From an uncultured Lachnospiraceae bacterium (GTDB lineage: Bacteria > Bacillota > Clostridia > Lachnospirales > Lachnospiraceae), in the NCBI GenBank assembly GCA_949283905.1, contig CASDUB010000099.1, forward strand, positions 1 through 5,870: a stretch of 5,870 nt of DNA, given 5' to 3'. Position numbers and translations under genes: made by a program. Position 1 is the stretch's first letter; each line of letters starts with the position of its first letter. The notes under the pieces were generated by a model. That model saw only the letters and a program-made list of their open reading frames with translations, had not been told where the DNA came from and did no database searches. Shown here in pieces: positions 1 through 5,870 of the stretch.

Positions 1-567
1 CTTCTTGTTGCTCCGAAATGCCTTCAGAATAAAGTAATAGAAATGATAGAGGATGAGATCGAGCAGGTAAAAAACGGCAATGAGGGATATATCGGAATCA
101 AGATAAATTCTTTAAGTGACAAAGATATAATCGACAAATTGATTGAAGCTTCACAGGCCGGAGTTAAAATAGAAATGATCGTCAGAGGAATCTGCTGTCT
201 GATTCCCGGAGTTGAGGGTTATACTGAAAATATCAAGGTGATCAGCATTGTCGGACGTTTTCTTGAACACTCACGTATTTATCGCTTCGGTACAAAAGAT
301 CGTGAGAAGGTCTATATCAGTTCGGCTGATTTTATGACCAGAAATACGATCCACCGTGTTGAAGTCGCTGCTCCTGTTTTAGACAAAAATCTTATTGACC
401 GCATCGACTGGATGTTTGAAACAATGATGCAGGATGACGAAAAAGGAAAACTTCTGACAAACCAGGGAATATACGAAGACAGAAACCTGCATGAGCAAAA
501 GATCAATTCTCAGGAACTCTTTTATGAAAAAGCTTATCAGGATGCAGAAAGGCAAAAATCACACTAA
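1..567 (+). CDS. ppk1: Polyphosphate kinase 1, C-terminal part (5' end outside the window)
   Basis: Cytosolic or membrane-associated enzyme that reversibly polymerises the gamma-phosphate of ATP into polyphosphate. The frame is open from base 1, so the first in-frame ATG (43) is internal, not the start. About 188 C-terminal residues of a roughly 700-residue protein are visible. Family landmarks in order: LLVAPK at the window edge; YIGIKINSL; the stretch KIEMIVRGICCLIPGV; then SIVGRFLEHSRIYRFG, whose histidine (codon 268-270) matches the second active-site histidine of the phospholipase-D-like fold (His592 in E. coli PPK); then YISSADFMTRN and RVEVAAPVLD. The tail ends in a charged helix, FYEKAYQDAERQKSH, normal for the family. 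No frameshift or missing motif is seen in this part. A strong terminator follows the stop, and a Ppx/GppA-family gene comes next, a common pairing of polyphosphate synthesis and breakdown. Identification is firm from motif recall; the N-terminal half cannot be judged. Confidence 0.95.
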   Translation, partial: LLVAPKCLQNKVIEMIEDEIEQVKNGNEGYIGIKINSLSDKDIIDKLIEASQAGVKIEMIVRGICCLIPGVEGYTENIKVISIVGRFLEHSRIYRFGTKDREKVYISSADFMTRNTIHRVEVAAPVLDKNLIDRIDWMFETMMQDDEKGKLLTNQGIYEDRNLHEQKINSQELFYEKAYQDAERQKSH

Positions 568-597
568 AGGTAAAATTTGAATTTTTTAAATTAAAAC

Positions 598-626
598 TTC
601 CCATCCTAATATAAAGGTTTTATACT
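598..626 (+). promoter_or_regulatory. Weak candidate promoter for ppx, inside the terminator
   Basis: TTCCCA (598-603, 4 of 6 to TTGACA), a 17-base spacer, then TATACT (621-626, 5 of 6 to TATAAT). The predicted start near 633 would omit the left arm of the hairpin, so transcripts from it would escape the terminator. The -10 lies in the AT-rich loop, where such a match can arise by chance. No better promoter is seen in the 116 bases between ppk1 and ppx, so read-through from ppk1 is the alternative. Confidence 0.25.
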
Positions 627-648
627 TTATAAGGATGGGATTATTTTT
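599..648 (+). terminator. Rho-independent terminator after ppk1
   Basis: The 9-bp outer stem TCCCATCCT (599-607) pairs perfectly with AGGATGGGA (632-640). After a 2-base AA bulge, the 7-bp inner stem TATAAAG (610-616) pairs with CTTTATA (625-631) around an 8-base loop. The T-rich tract TTATTTTT follows at 641-648. It lies 31 bases past the ppk1 stop and probably ends most ppk1 transcripts before ppx. Confidence 0.85.
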
Positions 649-683
649 GAGTAAAATAAATAATCTAAGAAAGGAAACATATT

Positions 684-1577
684 ATGATAGGTATAGTAGA
701 CATCGGATCTAACACAATAAGATTATCATGTTATGAAATCCATGAAGATAAGAGCTTTGATTGTATCTTTCACAAAAAACAGATGGCCGGACTTGCCAAC
801 TATATTGATAAAGACGGCAGAATGACAGAAGAAGGTATCGAGAGAGCCGTTAAAGCGCTTGAAAGCATCAACTCATTTATTAAGCATATTAAACTTGAAA
901 AGGTACATTATTTTGCTACGGCAGCAATTCGTAATACCGTAAATTGCAGCGACGTTATTTCCGAGATTCAGGAAAAGACAGGGTGCGAGATAAATGTTAT
1001 TTCCGGTGAGGAGGAAGCTGTCTGCGGATTTGTCGGCGTCAGCGGAGATAATAATGTCACAGACGGATGTGTGATAGATATCGGCGGCGGCAGTACTGAA
1101 ATTGTTTCTTTTGAAAACAAAACCGTTGAAAACGCAGCTTCGTTCGGCATCGGTTCGTTAAATACATATAAAGGATTTGTAAAAAACATTCTGCCTGCAA
1201 AAACCGAATTGTCAGAAATAAAAAAAGAAGTAAAACGAATATTAAGCGAAGAAAAGATCGATAAGAAAATCAAAAGTGCATATGGAGTCGGAGGTACGAT
1301 CCGAGCAGTCTTAAGGCTTTATAACGAAGAATACAAATTGCCTGATACAAACAGGATAATGGATTCGGACAAGATCAAAAAACTGCTTAAAGTATATTCT
1401 GAAAAGAAAAATTATATGACGGATAAGATAATAAAAATAGCTCCGGAACGATTACATACGCTTGTTCCCGGTTTGACTATTTTATGTACGGTTTTAAAAC
1501 TATATAACCTTATAACTGTAACCGTTTCAAAATACGGCGTAAGAGAAGGGTATCTTATCAGATATATTCTCAAATAA
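684..1577 (+). CDS. ppx: Ppx/GppA family phosphatase (exopolyphosphatase), short single-module form
   Basis: Probable exopolyphosphatase, splitting terminal phosphate from polyphosphate in the cytoplasm; some relatives also act on pppGpp. It has the ASKHA (actin-like) fold in two halves. Residues 2-10 (IGIVDIGSN) are the first phosphate loop, followed by FATAAIRN (77-84). The ISGEEEA segment (106-112) holds the acidic residues expected at the catalytic glutamate. IDIGGGSTEI (131-140) is the second phosphate loop, SFGIGSL (153-159) follows, and GVGGTIRA (201-208) is the second-half glycine motif. The end VSKYGVREGYL (281-291) is the usual family finish. At 297 residues it matches the short class and lacks the extra C-terminal HD-like domain of the roughly 500-residue E. 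coli Ppx and GppA. The start is supported by AAGGAA (671-676), 7 bases upstream of ATG. It lies just after ppk1, which favours polyphosphate over pppGpp as substrate, but the sequence cannot settle this. It is probably co-transcribed with the hydrolase downstream. Confidence 0.9.
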   Translation: MIGIVDIGSNTIRLSCYEIHEDKSFDCIFHKKQMAGLANYIDKDGRMTEEGIERAVKALESINSFIKHIKLEKVHYFATAAIRNTVNCSDVISEIQEKTGCEINVISGEEEAVCGFVGVSGDNNVTDGCVIDIGGGSTEIVSFENKTVENAASFGIGSLNTYKGFVKNILPAKTELSEIKKEVKRILSEEKIDKKIKSAYGVGGTIRAVLRLYNEEYKLPDTNRIMDSDKIKKLLKVYSEKKNYMTDKIIKIAPERLHTLVPGLTILCTVLKLYNLITVTVSKYGVREGYLIRYILK

Positions 1578-1609
1578 CATCAGGCAGCTAATAAATTATC
1601 ATTAATGGT

Positions 1610-1613
1610 GAGG
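1610..1613 (+). promoter_or_regulatory. Ribosome binding site deciding the hydrolase start
   Basis: GAGG, within GGTGAGG, lies 6 bases before the ATG at 1620. An in-frame ATG at 1605 would place this site inside the coding sequence and has no purine-rich site at a usable distance; its only candidate, AGG at 1582-1584, is 20 bases away. The 1620 start is therefore preferred, trimming five residues (MVRYQ). Confidence 0.7.
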
Positions 1614-1619
1614 TATCAG

Positions 1620-3803
1620 ATGAAAACAGGTATATTTATGGACGGCTCCATATCCGGAGTATATTATGAAACAGCTGGAATTCATGATGAAATTGATATT
1701 AACGGCAGATTTAAGTACAAAGAGGGCGAGATCATCACTTTTTCTATAGGCGGTATGATCATCGGCAGCTGCACGGCAAAACCTGTCATTACTATCCTTG
1801 ATTTTGCATCGGAAGCTGCCGGAAGACATCAGCTTTCCGTAACAAATCCTGTTGTTACTAATATCGCAAGACTTTTATTGTCAATCGGAAGGATCACATT
1901 AAAAGAAGATCTCGTTTTGGCTAAATACAGATATGACATAAACTTCTGTATGGATCCTGTGAAATTCGGAGAATCAAAAGCTGTAAAAAGCTGTATTGCC
2001 GAGATCGGCAAGGAACTGATCTCTGTTGAAAAAACCCATAATATTACAAGACGATGCGTCAAGGGAATATATAGAGAGACAGACGTCAAAATTCCAACTA
2101 AAAACGGACATTATGTACTTGCGGATGTATATCGTCCTTTAAAAGAAGGAAAATTTCCTGTAATAATCAGTATGGGAGCATTCGGCAAATCGTTTATCAA
2201 CGGTTCTGCCGTCACAAAAGAAGATGAACAGTTTTTTGAAACTGTAGAAGATCATTTTTATGAATCATACGGCGACCCTAAAACAAAAGAACTTCTTCAA
2301 TCGGCCTTCTCAAAAAGATTCGGACAAAGTAAAGGCATAAATCCTGAAATTCCCAATTTTGAGAAAGATTCCGATGCAGCTCACGATGACAGCGCTTTTA
2401 CAGGTCCTGTATCAAGTGTCTTTGAGCAGGCTGCCGCAGACGACTGGGTTCCTCACGACTATGCAGTCATCAATATAGAAGAGTATGGAATTGGCAAAAA
2501 CCGCGGAGAACTTAAACAGTTTGGCTCAGGAAACGCCAAAGATCTTTGCGACGCGATTGAATGGGCGTCTGAACAGGAATGGTCAACAGGTAAAGTAGGA
2601 TTGTTCGGAGCGTCTTATTTTGCCATGACACAGTATCTTGCTGCACAGCGTCATCCGAAAGGCTTAACAGCCATGATACCGATAATGGGAGATTACGATT
2701 CATACAGACATTATGTATACAGCGGCGGAGGACTTTTAAATATTGCGGACAACGCAGATCTGAATATTTATCCTCAAGAGAAGACTTTTATGTCGGCAGC
2801 TCTTGAAAATCCGTTTTGGAGCGAAGAAATATACGGGCCTGAAGCTGAGTTTATGTCGAGCGCCGATATTAAAAAGATCGACTATCCGATATGGATTGTA
2901 TTAGAACCCGACGCCAGCCTTCACGGCCTTGGAAGTTCCGAAGCTTATATTAACTGTTCTTCGAAAGAGAAAAAGCTTATGCTTTTAAACGGAGCGGGAA
3001 TTCATTTCTGGATGTATAATGAGGAGTATCTTTCAAGATTCAGAGCCTTTTTCGATCATTATTTAAAAGGTATCGAAAACGGTATTATGGACGAATCCCC
3101 GGTAGATATCCAGGTTAGAACCGGAAACGGCGGATATCTATTAAGACATGAAGCTGACTGGCCTGTTCCCGGTACAGAGTACAGGAAATATTACCTTGAT
3201 CTTTCTCAGGATGGTCTTATAGATCATGAACCCTTCAGTTCCGGTGAGATGACATATAACGCGGATGTAAAAAGAAAAGCCGACGACAGAGTTATCGGCG
3301 CATCATTTATGACGGAACCTTTTAAAGAAGATACCGAAATAGCAGGTTATATAAAAGCCGGATTATATGTATCGTCAAATACCGACGACATGGAGCTGCA
3401 CATAAATGTCAGAGTTCTTGACGAGAACAAAAGAGAAGTGAGATATACGTCATTTACAAGTAATGACGGTAAACTTCCGCTGGGATTTGGTTCACTAAAA
3501 GTTTCCCACAGAGAGCTTGACCCGGCTGCGTCAAGAAATTATTTTCCGATTCACAAACATACAAAAGAAGCGTATAAGCCGCTTAAACAGGGCGAAATAG
3601 TATACTGTGAGATCGGCACATTCCCGACAAGCGGACTTATAAAAAAAGGATGGAGACTTGTTCTTGAGATTTCTCCTGTATCAAACAGATGGGTAGATTA
3701 CAACGAAGAATCATACAGAAAGGGCTCTGTAAATACGATTTATTTCGGAGGAAATACGATGTCATATTTGCAGATTCCTGTATTGCCGAAAAACAATGAA
3801 TAA
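1620..3803 (+). CDS. CocE/NonD-type serine hydrolase with an added N-terminal module
   Basis: Predicted alpha/beta hydrolase of the CocE/NonD (X-Pro dipeptidyl-peptidase S15-like) superfamily, 727 residues; the substrate, an ester or amide, is unknown. Residues 1 to about 110 form a module with GVYYETAGIHDEIDINGRF and YKEGEIITFSIGG, then TNIARLL, resembling a domain of secreted bacterial lipoproteins. The hydrolase core spans about 150-490: TKNGHYVLADVYRP, then GAFGKS at the oxyanion position, and GLFGASYF with nucleophile S332. D431 lies in EPDASLHG, H462 in GAGIHFWMY, and RAFFDHYLKG closes the core. The jelly-roll C-terminal domain runs from about 520 to the end (KKGWRLVLEISPVSNRW). The triad looks complete, but the usual oxyanion tyrosine is Phe188. 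There is no signal peptide or hydrophobic N-terminal segment, so it is probably cytoplasmic. It starts 42 bases after ppx and overlaps the next gene by 8 bases. The family call is firm; function is not known. Confidence 0.88.
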   Translation: MKTGIFMDGSISGVYYETAGIHDEIDINGRFKYKEGEIITFSIGGMIIGSCTAKPVITILDFASEAAGRHQLSVTNPVVTNIARLLLSIGRITLKEDLVLAKYRYDINFCMDPVKFGESKAVKSCIAEIGKELISVEKTHNITRRCVKGIYRETDVKIPTKNGHYVLADVYRPLKEGKFPVIISMGAFGKSFINGSAVTKEDEQFFETVEDHFYESYGDPKTKELLQSAFSKRFGQSKGINPEIPNFEKDSDAAHDDSAFTGPVSSVFEQAAADDWVPHDYAVINIEEYGIGKNRGELKQFGSGNAKDLCDAIEWASEQEWSTGKVGLFGASYFAMTQYLAAQRHPKGLTAMIPIMGDYDSYRHYVYSGGGLLNIADNADLNIYPQEKTFMSAALENPFWSEEIYGPEAEFMSSADIKKIDYPIWIVLEPDASLHGLGSSEAYINCSSKEKKLMLLNGAGIHFWMYNEEYLSRFRAFFDHYLKGIENGIMDESPVDIQVRTGNGGYLLRHEADWPVPGTEYRKYYLDLSQDGLIDHEPFSSGEMTYNADVKRKADDRVIGASFMTEPFKEDTEIAGYIKAGLYVSSNTDDMELHINVRVLDENKREVRYTSFTSNDGKLPLGFGSLKVSHRELDPAASRNYFPIHKHTKEAYKPLKQGEIVYCEIGTFPTSGLIKKGWRLVLEISPVSNRWVDYNEESYRKGSVNTIYFGGNTMSYLQIPVLPKNNE

Positions 3804-4293
3804 CAAGACAAAGCAAATAGCAAAATACGGTTTATTGACAGCGCTGGCGCTGATATTGGGATATGTTGAATCTCTTATACCTGCTTTTTTTGCGATTCCC
3901 GGAATGAAACTCGGGCTAGCGAATATCGTTGTAATCATAGCCCTGTATACGATAGGCGTTAAAGGCGCATTCATAATAAATATTTCACGAATACTTTTGA
4001 TCTCATTTTTATTCGGAAACGGAGTAAGCCTTTTATTCAGTCTTGCCGGCGGTATGTTAAGTCTTGTTATTATGATCGCCTTAAAATCAACAAAAAAGGT
4101 CGGAATAATACCTGTCAGCATATGCGGAGCTGTTACGCACAATGTCGGTCAGATACTGGTGGCGATGATACTTCTTGAAACAACTTCGGTGGCCTGGTAT
4201 TTGACAGTACTTTGGTTTGCGGGGCTTGGCGCAGGAATAGTTATCGGTATAATAAGCGGCGAACTGATAAAACGTATAAACCCTAATATTTAA
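3796..4293 (+). CDS. Gx transporter family membrane protein ('heptaprenyl diphosphate synthase component I')
   Basis: Small integral membrane protein, 165 residues, of the family named after heptaprenyl diphosphate synthase component I but now usually annotated as a Gx-type transporter. About six hydrophobic segments are visible: roughly 11-33, 41-57, 59-73, 78-96, 104-128 and 133-155. Family signatures are GYVESLIPAFF (22-32), PGMKLGLAN (35-43), SLAGGMLSL (82-90) and HNVGQ (115-119). The general layout recalls substrate-binding S-components of ECF vitamin transporters; that is an inference. The polyprenyl synthase partner (component II, HepT) often found next to this family is absent here. 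The ATG lies inside the end of the hydrolase gene (8-base overlap) and has only a weak purine stretch upstream (CCGAAAAACA), which suggests translation coupled to the hydrolase. Length is typical for the family and no defect is seen. Family membership is secure; the transported or bound molecule is unknown. Confidence 0.88.
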   Translation: MNNKTKQIAKYGLLTALALILGYVESLIPAFFAIPGMKLGLANIVVIIALYTIGVKGAFIINISRILLISFLFGNGVSLLFSLAGGMLSLVIMIALKSTKKVGIIPVSICGAVTHNVGQILVAMILLETTSVAWYLTVLWFAGLGAGIVIGIISGELIKRINPNI

Positions 4294-4302
4294 ATAACAT
4301 TC

Positions 4303-4331
4303 TTTCGAATGAGTTATTGTTATGGTATAAT
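4303..4331 (+). promoter_or_regulatory. Extended -10 promoter for pyrE
   Basis: A perfect TATAAT (4326-4331) is preceded directly by TGG (4323-4325), giving the extended -10 pattern TGNTATAAT. The -35 position, 17 bases upstream, holds only TTTCGA (4303-4308, 3 of 6), as is common for extended -10 promoters. The start would fall near 4338, giving a leader of about 30 bases, too short for a PyrR-type attenuator. A weak AT-rich hairpin (4293-4318) overlaps the -35. Confidence 0.6.
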
Positions 4332-4354
4332 CTGAATTAAAATATATTAACTGT

Positions 4355-4360
4355 AAAGGA
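4355..4360 (+). promoter_or_regulatory. Ribosome binding site deciding the pyrE start
   Basis: AAAGGA (4355-4360) is 8 bases before the ATG at 4369. The in-frame ATG at 4360 overlaps this site and would leave no spacer. The 4369 start gives an N-terminus of MEQYKQEFIEFMVES, which is typical of clostridial PyrE. Confidence 0.75.
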
Positions 4361-4368
4361 TGAGAAAA

Positions 4369-5052
4369 ATGGAACAGTATAAACAGGAATTTATTGAATT
4401 TATGGTAGAATCAGATGTTCTTAAATTTGGCGATTTTACCCTTAAAAGCGGACGTAAATCTCCGTTTTTTATGAATGCGGGAGCTTATGTTACAGGATCA
4501 CAGTTAAAGAAACTCGGAGAATATTACGCAAAAGCCATTTATAACAAATACGGAACGGATTTTGACGTTCTTTTCGGACCTGCATATAAAGGAATACCCC
4601 TGAGCGTTGTTACTGCTATAGCATTCAGCGAATTATACGGAAAAGAGATCAGATATTGTTCTGACCGTAAAGAAGCAAAAGATCACGGCGCCGATAAGGG
4701 CGGATTTATTGGAAGTCCTTTAAAAGACGGAGACAGAGTAGTTATGATTGAGGATGTTACTACATCGGGAAAATCAATGGAAGAAACAGTTCCGAAGGTA
4801 AGAGAAGCAGCCGATGTAACAATCGTAGGACTTATGGTTTCGCTTGACAGGATGGAAGTAGGAAAAGGCGGCGTTAAATGCGCTCTTGACGAAGTGAAGG
4901 ACTTATATGGCTTCGAAACTAATGCTATCGTTACTATGGCTGAAGTTACAGAATATTTGTATAACAGAGAATGTAACGGAAGAATCGTTATCGACGACAC
5001 TATCAAAGCGGCTATTGACGCATATTATGAAAAATACGGCGCCAAACAGTAA
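4369..5052 (+). CDS. pyrE: Orotate phosphoribosyltransferase
   Basis: Cytosolic enzyme that joins orotate and PRPP to give orotidine 5'-phosphate plus pyrophosphate, the fifth step of de novo pyrimidine synthesis. It has 227 residues from the preferred start, a length fitting the somewhat longer PyrE form (E. coli has 213). Visible motifs: TLKSGRKSPFF (24-34), the N-terminal PRPP and orotate contact region; FGPAYKGIPL (69-78); DRKEAKDHG (99-107), the mobile catalytic loop with the conserved lysines; and VVMIEDVTTSGKS (124-136), the PRPP-binding loop with the paired acidic residues E128 and D129. All key residues expected of an active enzyme are present. It stands apart from other pyr genes here, behind its own extended -10 promoter, and no intrinsic terminator is obvious after the stop, so some read-through into pfp is possible. 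The pyrophosphate it releases is the phosphoryl donor of the next gene's product. Confidence 0.97.
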   Translation: MEQYKQEFIEFMVESDVLKFGDFTLKSGRKSPFFMNAGAYVTGSQLKKLGEYYAKAIYNKYGTDFDVLFGPAYKGIPLSVVTAIAFSELYGKEIRYCSDRKEAKDHGADKGGFIGSPLKDGDRVVMIEDVTTSGKSMEETVPKVREAADVTIVGLMVSLDRMEVGKGGVKCALDEVKDLYGFETNAIVTMAEVTEYLYNRECNGRIVIDDTIKAAIDAYYEKYGAKQ

Positions 5053-5062
5053 TATAAAACGG

Positions 5063-5091
5063 TTTACATTTTTACAAAAATTTATTACTAT
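5063..5091 (+). promoter_or_regulatory. Candidate sigma-A promoter for pfp
   Basis: TTTACA (5063-5068, 5 of 6 to TTGACA), a 17-base spacer, then TACTAT (5086-5091, 4 of 6 to TATAAT). The start would be near 5098, leaving a leader of about 50 bases. It lies in the 96-base gap after pyrE. The surroundings are very AT-rich, so chance matches are possible, but the spacing is ideal. Confidence 0.5.
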
Positions 5092-5122
5092 AAGAAAAGA
5101 TAATTTTTAATAAAAGGTAAAA

Positions 5123-5152
5123 ATGATTTACAAAAAAGGAGTATTAAAATGA
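5123..5152 (+). other. Possible 9-codon leader ORF overlapping the pfp start
   Basis: ATG at 5123 opens a frame encoding MIYKKGVLK, ending in TGA at 5150-5152. The stop overlaps the pfp start codon as ATGA. It has its own modest Shine-Dalgarno, AAAGG (5113-5117), 5 bases before its ATG, and the pfp Shine-Dalgarno lies inside it. Ribosomes finishing it could restart directly on pfp, or mask its binding site. In AT-rich DNA such a short frame can occur by chance, and nothing shows that it is translated. Confidence 0.25.
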
Positions 5153-5870
5153 ACGTTTCACCACTTCAGAAAGCAAGATACAGCTATTCACCAAAGCTTC
5201 CGGGAATGCTCCGCAACGGCGTTTCGGAAATCTGTGTTAAAGTAGGAGAGCCTACACAGAGCGTTGCCGATCAGGAGAAAATCAAAGCTCTTTTCCCGAA
5301 CACATATGGAAAAGATGAGATCACATTTGTTAAAGGAGCAAACAACGCACCGGCTAAAAAACAGGTTGTCGGCGTTATTCTTTCAGGCGGACAGGCTCCG
5401 GGCGGACACAACGTAGTATGCGGTCTTTATGACGCAATCAAAGCTTCAGGAAAAGAAAACGTGCTTCTCGGATTCAAAGGCGGCCCGAGCGGTCTTATTG
5501 ATGATGACTACATCGAAATGACTGATGAATATATCGACATGTACAGAAATACAGGCGGTTTTGATATCATCGGTTCAGGAAGAACAAAACTTGAAACTGT
5601 TCCTCAGTTTGAAAAAGTAACAGAAGTTGCTAAAAAACACGGCCTTACGGCTATTGTTATCATCGGCGGTGATGATTCAAATACTAATGCAGCTGTTCTT
5701 GCAGAGTATATGGCTGCTCACAATACAGGAGTTCAGGTTATCGGATGTCCAAAGACTATCGACGGTGACCTTAAGAACGAAGATATCGAGATCTCATTCG
5801 GATTCGATACTGCAACAAAGACATACAGCGAACTTATCGGAAATATCGAAAGGGACTGCAATTCTTCTAA
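5149..5870 (+). CDS. pfp: Pyrophosphate-dependent 6-phosphofructokinase, long plant-like type (3' end outside the window)
   Basis: Reversibly phosphorylates fructose 6-phosphate to fructose 1,6-bisphosphate using pyrophosphate instead of ATP, a glycolytic and gluconeogenic step in the cytoplasm. The first 240 codons are visible; the long family is usually about 550 residues. Motifs: GEPTQSVAD (33-41) and LFPNTYG (48-54), typical of the long form; [14 protein letters not shown] (75-88), the first phosphate loop; GFKGGPSGL (108-116); [14 protein letters not shown] (132-145); GGDDSN (173-178), where the second aspartate replaces the glycine of ATP enzymes and marks pyrophosphate use; PKTIDGDL (201-208), with the lysine typical of pyrophosphate enzymes and the catalytic aspartates; and [18 protein letters not shown]. 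The start is set by a strong AAGGAG (5136-5141), 7 bases before ATG. A 9-codon frame overlaps the start. The frame is open to the last base with no sign of damage. Confidence 0.96.
   Translation, partial: MNVSPLQKARYSYSPKLPGMLRNGVSEICVKVGEPTQSVADQEKIKALFPNTYGKDEITFVKGANNAPAKKQVVGVILSGGQAPGGHNVVCGLYDAIKASGKENVLLGFKGGPSGLIDDDYIEMTDEYIDMYRNTGGFDIIGSGRTKLETVPQFEKVTEVAKKHGLTAIVIIGGDDSNTNAAVLAEYMAAHNTGVQVIGCPKTIDGDLKNEDIEISFGFDTATKTYSELIGNIERDCNSS

Noticed and set aside
635..712. 25-codon + strand frame starting in the terminator and running into ppx
   Set aside because: AAGG touches its ATG without a spacer and the frame overlaps ppx out of phase; no coding evidence.
1578..1619. Separate promoter for the hydrolase between ppx and 1620
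   Set aside because: Only 42 bases, with no -35/-10 pair at proper spacing visible; co-transcription with ppx is more likely.
3762..4142. 126-codon frame on the - strand across the Gx gene
   Set aside because: Antisense shadow of a clear membrane-protein gene; no promoter or binding site of its own and no family resemblance.
4293..4318. AT-rich hairpin after the Gx gene (AATAACATTC against GAAT-GA-GTTATT), considered as a terminator
   Set aside because: It is weak, bulged and lacks a following T-tract (GTTATGG follows), and it overlaps the pyrE -35 region; too little support to call it a terminator.
4907..5110. 67-codon + strand frame overlapping the end of pyrE
   Set aside because: Out-of-frame shadow of the well-identified pyrE coding sequence, with no ribosome binding site and no recognisable protein features.
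5071..5136. Direct repeat TTTACAAAAA (5071-5080 and 5127-5136) in the pfp leader, considered as an operator pair
   Set aside because: Ten bases of low-complexity AT-rich sequence with no dyad symmetry; one copy is partly the pfp ribosome binding site approach. Chance is the simplest explanation.

Overview
The window is a stretch of ordinary-looking chromosome from a low-GC, Gram-positive anaerobe. It is most likely a clostridial species, with Lachnospiraceae the best guess. The guess rests on AT-rich intergenic DNA with consensus-like sigma-A promoters, purine-rich Shine-Dalgarno sites, a Gx-type membrane protein of the Firmicutes type, a 227-residue PyrE, and a long, plant-like pyrophosphate-dependent phosphofructokinase. 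All real genes are on the + strand. I see no mobile element, tRNA, rRNA, CRISPR array or riboswitch.

Left part (1-1577): the 3' end of ppk1 (polyphosphate kinase, cut by the window edge) is closed by a strong intrinsic terminator. It is followed by a short Ppx/GppA-type exopolyphosphatase, so genes for making and breaking polyphosphate are adjacent.

Middle part (1620-4293): a large CocE/NonD-type serine hydrolase (S332, D431, H462) carries an unusual N-terminal module that resembles a domain of secreted bacterial proteins. It overlaps by 8 bases a small membrane protein of the 'heptaprenyl diphosphate synthase component I'/Gx transporter family. Only 42 bases separate ppx from the hydrolase and no promoter is evident there, so ppx, hydrolase and Gx protein look like one transcription unit.

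Right part (4294-5870): pyrE has its own extended -10 promoter. The 5' 240 codons of pfp follow behind another plausible promoter, and a possible 9-codon leader ORF overlaps the pfp start codon as ATGA.

Four of the six genes handle phosphoanhydrides: ppk1 and ppx act on polyphosphate, PyrE releases pyrophosphate, and Pfp uses it. This suggests a loose phosphate-energy neighbourhood, although the separate promoters argue against a single dedicated pathway. I do not see a clear undescribed system. The most unusual items are the hydrolase with its added N-terminal module and coupled membrane partner, and the mini-ORF at the pfp start.
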